Origin: Planctomycetales bacterium 4484_123
GTDB lineage: Bacteria; Planctomycetota; Phycisphaerae; SM23-33
Direction of reading: 5' to 3'
NCBI GenBank assembly: GCA_002049885.1
Contig: MVCS01000033.1
Coordinates: forward strand, 1-10,665
DNA length: 10,665 nt
The translations under genes and the position numbers were made by a program. A model generated the notes under the pieces. It was given only the letters and a program-made list of their open reading frames with translations. It was not told the origin of the DNA and searched no databases. Positions within the stretch are counted from its first letter, which is position 1. The number at the start of each line of letters is the position of its first letter. This document shows, piece by piece, positions 6,394 through 10,665 of the stretch.

Positions 6394-6969
6394 TTGAGCG
6401 ACAAGGGAAAACTCGTGGTCATCTCCGGGCCCTCGGGCGTGGGCAAGAGCAGCATCGTGCGCGAGGTGCTGGCGCGGACGGGGGCGGTCTTCAGTGTCTC
6501 GGCGACCACGCGCCGCCCCCGGCCAGGCGAGACCGACGGTCGGGAGTACCACTTCGTGGACCGGCCCACCTTCGAGGCGATGATCGCCCGCGGCGAGCTG
6601 CTGGAGTGGGCGGAGGTCTTCGGCGACTACTACGGCACCCCGGCCGGGCCCGTGCGCGAGGCGATCGACGCCGGCAGGACGGTCATCCTTGAAATCGACA
6701 TCCAGGGCGGCCTGCAAGTGCACGAAAAGCACCCGCAGGCCGTCTTCGTGTTGATCCTGCCGCCTTCGGAGGCCGAACTCCGCCGGCGACTGGCCGGGCG
6801 GGGCACCGAGGCGAACGGGTCCCTTCAGCAGCGACTGGCAAAGGCCGCCGAAGAAATCCGAACCGCCCGCGACAGCGGGGTGTATACTCATCTGGTCGTC
6901 AACGACGACCTGGAACGGGCCATCCAGGAGGTGGTCGAAATAGTCACCCGGGAGAGCAGGCAGCCATGA
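6394..6969 (+). CDS. gmk: Guanylate kinase (TTG start)
   Basis: Guanylate kinase phosphorylates GMP to GDP with ATP, an essential purine nucleotide step. From the TTG at 6394 the protein is 191 residues. It carries the P-loop SGPSGVGKSS (11-20), the GMP-binding SATTRRPRPGETDG (36-49) and YHFV (52-55), ELLEWAEVFGDYYGTP (68-83), the LEIDIQGG stretch (99-106), the lid arginines in RRRLAGRGTE (130-139) and the C-terminal VVNDDLERA (168-176). There is no in-frame ATG near the N-terminus. TTG at 6394 has AGGA about 10 bases upstream and gives the usual short lead before the P-loop. A GTG at 6334, overlapping the yicC stop, would add 20 residues of poor character and lacks a ribosome-binding site. 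The stop overlaps the rpoZ start as ATGA, so the two are translationally coupled. Confidence 0.95.
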   Translation: MSDKGKLVVISGPSGVGKSSIVREVLARTGAVFSVSATTRRPRPGETDGREYHFVDRPTFEAMIARGELLEWAEVFGDYYGTPAGPVREAIDAGRTVILEIDIQGGLQVHEKHPQAVFVLILPPSEAELRRRLAGRGTEANGSLQQRLAKAAEEIRTARDSGVYTHLVVNDDLERAIQEVVEIVTRESRQP

Positions 6970-7214
6970 TAGAGGCACTCAAGAGTGATGAACTGGTGTA
7001 CAAGGTCGGAGGACGCTTCAAGCTGGCCGCGCTTGTCCAGAAGCGCTGGGCCGAACTGCTCGAGGGCGCCCGGCCGCTGGTCGAGCGCAAGAGCGGCATG
7101 ACCCTCATGGAAGTGGTCATCCAGGAGATCCTCGAAGACAAGATCGCCATCGACTACGACAACTCCGACATCCCCAAGCCCGAAGAGGTCATCCGCCTGC
7201 CCAGGAGGGACTGA
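6966..7214 (+). CDS. rpoZ: DNA-directed RNA polymerase omega subunit
   Basis: Omega is the small subunit that helps fold and assemble the beta' subunit of RNA polymerase. The 82-residue protein is of normal size. The core pattern is VYKVGGRFKLAALVQKRWAE (11-30), then LLEGARPLVE (31-40) and LMEVVIQEILEDKI (47-60), matching the VGxRFxLxxLxxxRxxELxxGAxPLV signature. The ATG overlaps the gmk stop (ATGA at 6966-6969). The gene sits in its classical place between gmk and the coenzyme A genes. In many bacteria omega also contributes to ppGpp response, but nothing here shows that directly. Confidence 0.92.
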   Translation: MIEALKSDELVYKVGGRFKLAALVQKRWAELLEGARPLVERKSGMTLMEVVIQEILEDKIAIDYDNSDIPKPEEVIRLPRRD

Positions 7215-7235
7215 CACCGGCGGCCAGGGGCAGAG

Positions 7236-7826
7236 ATGGGCAGCGAGGACTACAAGCTGGACGGCTACGAGGTGCTGCTGTGCGTCACCGGCGGCATCGC
7301 CTGCTACAAGTCTGCCGCGCTGACCAGCAAGCTCATCCAGGCGGGCGCGGGCGTGACCGTGGCCATGACCGAATCCGCCAGCCGCTTCGTGGCCCCGCTG
7401 ACCTTTCAGACCCTCTCGGGCCGGGCAGTGTACAGCTCCATGTGGCAGGCCGTGGAGGATTACCGCCCGGGGCACCTCTCGCTGACCGAGGCCGCCGACC
7501 TGATGATCGTCGCCCCGGCCACGGCCAACATCCTTGCCAAGATGGCCGCCGGCATAGCCGACGAGCTGGTCTCGGCCTTGGCCCTCTCGGCCCACGGGGC
7601 ATGCGACATCCTCCTCGCCCCCGCCATGAACACCCGCATGTGGGAGGCCCCCGCCACCCAGGCCAACCTCGCCACCCTGGCCGAACGCGGCGTGCATACC
7701 GTCGGGCCGACAGAGGGCTACCTGGCCTGCGGGGCCGTCGGCAAGGGCCGGATGGCCGAGCCCGCCGAGATCCTCGCCGCCGCCGGCAGGCTGCTGACCC
7801 GACGCGAGCCAAAGCGCCGCCGCTGA
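7236..7826 (+). CDS. coaC: Phosphopantothenoylcysteine decarboxylase (separate CoaC)
   Basis: This flavoenzyme decarboxylates 4'-phosphopantothenoylcysteine to 4'-phosphopantetheine in coenzyme A synthesis. The 196-residue HFCD-fold protein shows the N-terminal CVTGGIACYKS (16-26), the catalytic histidine in GHLSLTEAADL (H80), IVAPATANILAK (91-102), the PAMNTRMW motif (129-136, N132) and the substrate recognition cysteine in ACGAVGKGRM (C165). These correspond to His75, Asn125 and Cys158 of E. coli Dfp as I recall them. In most bacteria this domain is fused to CoaB; here it ends at a TGA (7824-7826) after a basic tail RREPKRRR. An AGGGG ribosome-binding site precedes the ATG. coaB follows in the same frame after 90 bases (see findings). 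Confidence 0.93.
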   Translation: MGSEDYKLDGYEVLLCVTGGIACYKSAALTSKLIQAGAGVTVAMTESASRFVAPLTFQTLSGRAVYSSMWQAVEDYRPGHLSLTEAADLMIVAPATANILAKMAAGIADELVSALALSAHGACDILLAPAMNTRMWEAPATQANLATLAERGVHTVGPTEGYLACGAVGKGRMAEPAEILAAAGRLLTRREPKRRR

Positions 7827-7916
7827 CTGCCCGGCGCCCCGGCGGCGGAAGACACGCCCTGGCCAGCTCCACCCCCGCGCTGGGCCGTTTACCCTCCGGC
7901 GAGGGACCATTACGCT

Positions 7917-8549
7917 ATGGCCATGAACGTCATCGTCACCGCCGGGCCGACCCGCGAGTACATCGACGCGGTGCGCTTCATCACCAACGCCTCCAGCGGG
8001 CGGATGGGCTATGCGTGTGCAGCCGCAGCCGTCGAGGCCGGCCACCGCGTCACGCTCGTCACCGGCCCGGTGGCCCTGGCCCCGCCGGCCGGTGTCGAAC
8101 TGGTCCGCTTCGTCAGCGTCGCCGAGCTGCGCTCGGCGCTGGAGGAGCGCTTCGACGATTGCGACGCCTTGATAATGGCGGCGGCCGTCGGCGACTTCAC
8201 CGTGGCCGGGGCCCGGAACGGGAAGATCCCCCGCTCCGGCGGGCCCATCCAGATAACACTCTTGCCCACCGAGGACATCCTGGCCTCGCTGGCGGCACGG
8301 CGACGGGAGGAACAGGTCCTGATCGGATTCGCCCTGGAAGAGCCAGCCGACGTGGAGAAGGCCCGCGGCGAGATGGCCGCCAAGGGCTGCGACTACGTGG
8401 TGCTGAACCGGCCGGCGGCCATGTCGGCCGAGGCCTCCGAGGCGTGCATCATCTCCCGCAGCGGCATCGTGCTGCCCTGGGCGGCCCGGCCCAAGGAAGA
8501 GCTGGCCAGGCACATCGTCGCCCTGCTGGCCGGGCAGCGGGAAGACTGA
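7917..8549 (+). CDS. coaB: Phosphopantothenate-cysteine ligase (separate CoaB)
   Basis: CoaB joins 4'-phosphopantothenate to cysteine using CTP, the step before CoaC. The 210-residue Rossmann-type protein begins with the family signature VTAGPTREYIDAVRFITNAS (7-26), followed by SGRMGYA. R20, N24, A89 and K103 have the same spacing as E. coli Arg206, Asn210, Ala275 and Lys289 (recalled), which are important in the synthetase domain. IMAAAVGDF (86-94), LPTEDILASL (116-125), LIGFALE (135-141) and DYVVLNRP (159-166) are the other landmarks. GAGGGA at 7901-7906 supports the ATG at 7917; a second ATG lies two codons later. It is full length for a stand-alone CoaB. The region lacks a stop in this frame back to the coaC TGA. 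A sulfatase gene begins 17 bases downstream. Confidence 0.93.
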   Translation: MAMNVIVTAGPTREYIDAVRFITNASSGRMGYACAAAAVEAGHRVTLVTGPVALAPPAGVELVRFVSVAELRSALEERFDDCDALIMAAAVGDFTVAGARNGKIPRSGGPIQITLLPTEDILASLAARRREEQVLIGFALEEPADVEKARGEMAAKGCDYVVLNRPAAMSAEASEACIISRSGIVLPWAARPKEELARHIVALLAGQRED

Positions 8550-8566
8550 GGTCATAGAGAGCCGCC

Positions 8567-9433
8567 ATGGCCCCGCCCAACCTGCTGTTGCTGTTCACCG
8601 ACGAGCAGCGCTACGACACCCTGGGGGCCTACGGCAACGAGGGCATCAAGACGCCGAATCTGGACCGGCTGGCGGCGCGGAGCAACGTCTTCCAGCGGGC
8701 CTACGTCACCCAGCCGGTGTGCACGCCGTCGCGCTCCACCCTGCTGACCGGCCTGTACCCCCACGCCACCGGCTGCGTGGCCAACAACGTGCCCCTCCCG
8801 CCCGACGTGCCCTGCCTGCCGGAGATGCTCCCGCCGGGCCTGTACGCCACGGCCTACCACGGCAAGTGGCACCTGGGCGACGAGGTCTTCGCCCAGCACG
8901 GCTTCGACGAGTGGGTCAGCATGGAGGACATGTACATCCCGTACTACCGGCCCGGACGCGACCGCAGCGCCCGCTCTGACTACCACCATGTGCTGTTCGT
9001 GAACTTCCTGGAGCCGCACATGCCCTTCTTCGGCCCGCGTGACGGGCAGCACGACCCCGACGAGGTGGCCTTGCCGGACAACTTCCAGACCGAGTCGCCC
9101 CAGGCCGAGCCGCTCAAGGCCCGGTTGCTGAGGGAGTTCTACCGCCAGGTCGGCCACAGCGACCTGCTGCCTACGCTGCTGGAGCTCATGGGCCAGGGCC
9201 AACCCGGCCACCTCCAGGGCAGCTCGCTGCGGCCACAGTTGGAAGGCACCGGTGCCGATACCCGCGACGTGTTCATCGAATGGAACGGCACCGACAGCGG
9301 ACTGGAGCAGTTCACCGCCGGCCGGGACTATCCGGCGTACCTGGCCCGGCTCGCCAGCGCCGAGCAGTGCGCCGCTGCCGGACAGTCGCACCGTGACCGT
9401 CGAGAAGAAAGGGCTGAGCATGTCACTGGATGA
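8567..9433 (+). CDS. Sulfatase with internal deletions, probably inactive
   Basis: The N-terminal part is a clear alkaline phosphatase-superfamily sulfatase: LLLLFTDEQRYDTLGAYG (6-23) with metal-binding D12, TPNLDRLAARS (29-39), the formylglycine maturation motif CTPSR (52-56) in a CxPSR context, YPHATGC (64-70) and HGKWHLG (98-104) with K100 and H102. The later NFLEPHMPFFGPRDG (146-160) and SDLLPTLLELMG (198-209) also fit. The protein is only 288 residues, against about 450-500 usually. Two blocks appear missing in frame: about 45 residues near 141 (before VLFVNFLEP), and about 80-90 residues near 194, which normally contain the DHG metal-binding pair. The C-terminal subdomain after 245 is also reduced. 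No signal peptide is seen. Known sulfatases remove sulfate esters from glycans; this one is probably non-functional unless the gaps are assembly errors. It overlaps the hexosaminidase gene by 14 bases. Confidence 0.8.
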   Translation: MAPPNLLLLFTDEQRYDTLGAYGNEGIKTPNLDRLAARSNVFQRAYVTQPVCTPSRSTLLTGLYPHATGCVANNVPLPPDVPCLPEMLPPGLYATAYHGKWHLGDEVFAQHGFDEWVSMEDMYIPYYRPGRDRSARSDYHHVLFVNFLEPHMPFFGPRDGQHDPDEVALPDNFQTESPQAEPLKARLLREFYRQVGHSDLLPTLLELMGQGQPGHLQGSSLRPQLEGTGADTRDVFIEWNGTDSGLEQFTAGRDYPAYLARLASAEQCAAAGQSHRDRREERAEHVTG

Positions 9434-10665
9434 ACTGTTCCGGGCTACGGAACCGGCGACCGCCATCCGCGGGGTGCACCTGGACCTCAAGGGCACACCG
9501 CCGACGAGCGAAAGACTGGTGGAACTGCTGCGTCTCTTCGCCGCGGCGCGCTACAACGCCGTCCTGGTGGAGTGGGAGGACACCTTCCCCTGGACGGTGG
9601 ACGAGCGCTTCCGCTGCGAGAGCGCCTACACGCCCGCGCAGGTCGAGCAGTTCTGCCAGGCCGCCGGCCAGCTCGGCCTGGAGGTCATCCCGCTGGTGCA
9701 GTGCCTGGGACATATGGAGACCCCGCTGTCAGTTGGCCGCTACGAGCACCTCCGCGAGGAGCCCCACTGCTCTTGCGCGCTCAACCCGCTGGCCCGCGGT
9801 GCGCGCGAGCTGATCGAGCGGATGGTCCAGGACGTCCTGTCCCTGCTGCCCAAGCCGCGCTGGTTCCACCTCGGCGGCGATGAGGCGTGGAGCTTCGGCA
9901 CGCATCCGGAGACCCGCGCCTACGTTCAGCGGCACGGCAAGGGCGCCCTGTACCTCCACCACGTCGAGCCCATCCTGGACCTGCTCGCCCGGGCCGGCAT
10001 CCGCCCCATCCTCTGGCACGACATGATGCGACAGTGGGACTCCCAGGCCCTCCGCCGCCTGGCCGAAAAGGCCGACCTGTGCGTGTGGGGCTACCGGGGC
10101 CACCCCGACACCACCACCGGCCACTACAACACCGAGGTCATCCGGCGCTTCGCCGACCACGGCATGACCATGTGGGCGGCCACCGCCTACAAGGGCGCCA
10201 GCGGGCAGGACGCCGACCTGACCGACCAGGCCCTCCACCGCGAGAACGCCCTGGCCTGGGTTGAAGTGGCCGGGAGGTTCGACTTCCGCGGCGTCTTCGC
10301 CACCGCATGGAGCCGGTACTCCACCCACAACGTGCACTGCGAGACCATCGAGGCCACCCTGGACTCGATGCTGGAGGTGGGCTGCATCCTTCACGATGGC
10401 CGCCCGCCGGCAGGTGGCATCGAGGCCTGCCGGGCCGCACTGGCCGAGCTGCCGGAGGCCGAGAGATTCCCCGCCTGCCGGGCCGCCATGGAGAGGCTCT
10501 CCTCGGCCCGCCGGGCAGGCTGGGACGCGGTCAAGCTGCTGCGACAAGTCGTGGTGATGGCCACACTGGATGCCCGCCGACGCAGCGGCGGGGTGCTGGC
10601 GGCCAACCTGGGCCGACTCCGCCGCGCCGTGGTGGAGGCCGAGGCCGCCGCCCGGGATGCGCGCC
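9420..10665 (+). CDS. Glycoside hydrolase family 20 beta-N-acetylhexosaminidase (cut by window edge)
   Basis: GH20 enzymes release terminal N-acetylglucosamine or N-acetylgalactosamine by substrate-assisted catalysis. From the ATG at 9420, 415 codons are open to the right edge. The barrel begins with IRGVHLDLKG (16-25), then YNAVLVEWEDTFPW (45-58), LEVIPLVQCLGHME (87-100) and the diagnostic HLGGDEAW (150-157), where D154 and E155 are the expected catalytic pair. LWHDMM (198-203) and the tryptophan-containing MWAATAYKG (251-259) and VFATAWSRY (292-300) follow. After about residue 335 the sequence becomes helical and Arg/Ala-rich, as in single-domain bacterial members with a helical C-terminal region. 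There is no signal peptide, so the protein is predicted to be cytoplasmic. A GAAAGGG ribosome-binding site supports the start, which lies inside the sulfatase end. The pairing suggests sulfated amino-sugar glycans as substrate; specificity is not readable. Confidence 0.9.
   Translation, partial: MSLDELFRATEPATAIRGVHLDLKGTPPTSERLVELLRLFAAARYNAVLVEWEDTFPWTVDERFRCESAYTPAQVEQFCQAAGQLGLEVIPLVQCLGHMETPLSVGRYEHLREEPHCSCALNPLARGARELIERMVQDVLSLLPKPRWFHLGGDEAWSFGTHPETRAYVQRHGKGALYLHHVEPILDLLARAGIRPILWHDMMRQWDSQALRRLAEKADLCVWGYRGHPDTTTGHYNTEVIRRFADHGMTMWAATAYKGASGQDADLTDQALHRENALAWVEVAGRFDFRGVFATAWSRYSTHNVHCETIEATLDSMLEVGCILHDGRPPAGGIEACRAALAELPEAERFPACRAAMERLSSARRAGWDAVKLLRQVVVMATLDARRRSGGVLAANLGRLRRAVVEAEAAARDAR

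Noticed and set aside
6888..8555. 555-residue open frame on the minus strand across gmk, rpoZ, coaC and coaB
   Set aside because: It spans four plus-strand genes that all carry intact catalytic motifs; it is an antisense shadow.
7280..8557. 425-residue plus-strand open frame over coaC and coaB
   Set aside because: It is an out-of-frame Arg/Pro/Gly-rich reading of the two coenzyme A genes.

Overview
This is a high-GC bacterial chromosome window. It most likely comes from a Planctomycetota genome, probably Phycisphaerae or a relative. The clues are a C-terminus that joins a dockerin-like calcium-binding repeat to a PEP-CTERM sorting tail, a sulfatase next to a family 20 hexosaminidase, and the gene order secG-yicC-gmk-rpoZ-coaC-coaB. 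The taxonomy is an inference from gene content; there is no rRNA to confirm it.

Layout. Positions 1-746 hold the start of pyruvate phosphate dikinase (ppdK) on the minus strand, cut by the window edge. Positions 747-904 are the short upstream region of ppdK. Positions 905-1582 (+) encode the C-terminal end of a secreted beta-helix-type protein with a dockerin-like repeat and PEP-CTERM tail. Its first ~70 residues look unlike a real N-terminus, so the gene is probably a 5'-truncated remnant. From 1788 to the right edge all genes are on the plus strand and closely packed: pheA (chorismate mutase/prephenate dehydratase), aroF (type I-beta DAHP synthase), tpiA, secG, yicC, gmk, rpoZ, coaC, coaB, a sulfatase and a GH20 hexosaminidase that runs off the end.

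How the genes work together. pheA and aroF supply the entry step and the phenylalanine branch of aromatic amino acid synthesis, each with its own regulatory domain. tpiA is a glycolytic enzyme. secG to coaB is a housekeeping cluster (translocon, RNA processing, GMP kinase, RNA polymerase omega, coenzyme A synthesis), with a good sigma70-like promoter candidate just before secG. The sulfatase/hexosaminidase pair follows with tight spacing and suggests breakdown of sulfated amino-sugar glycans.

Most notable points: (1) SecG carries a C-terminal chitobiase/hexosaminidase C-terminal-like (CHB_HEX_C) domain that would sit outside the membrane at the translocon exit; (2) coaC and coaB lie in the same reading frame and are separated by a single TGA; (3) the sulfatase keeps its CxPSR maturation motif but lacks, in frame, the block that normally carries the second metal-binding pair (DHG), so it is probably inactive; (4) the PEP-CTERM gene appears truncated. 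I found no CRISPR array, tRNA, rRNA, insertion sequence or clear intrinsic terminator.
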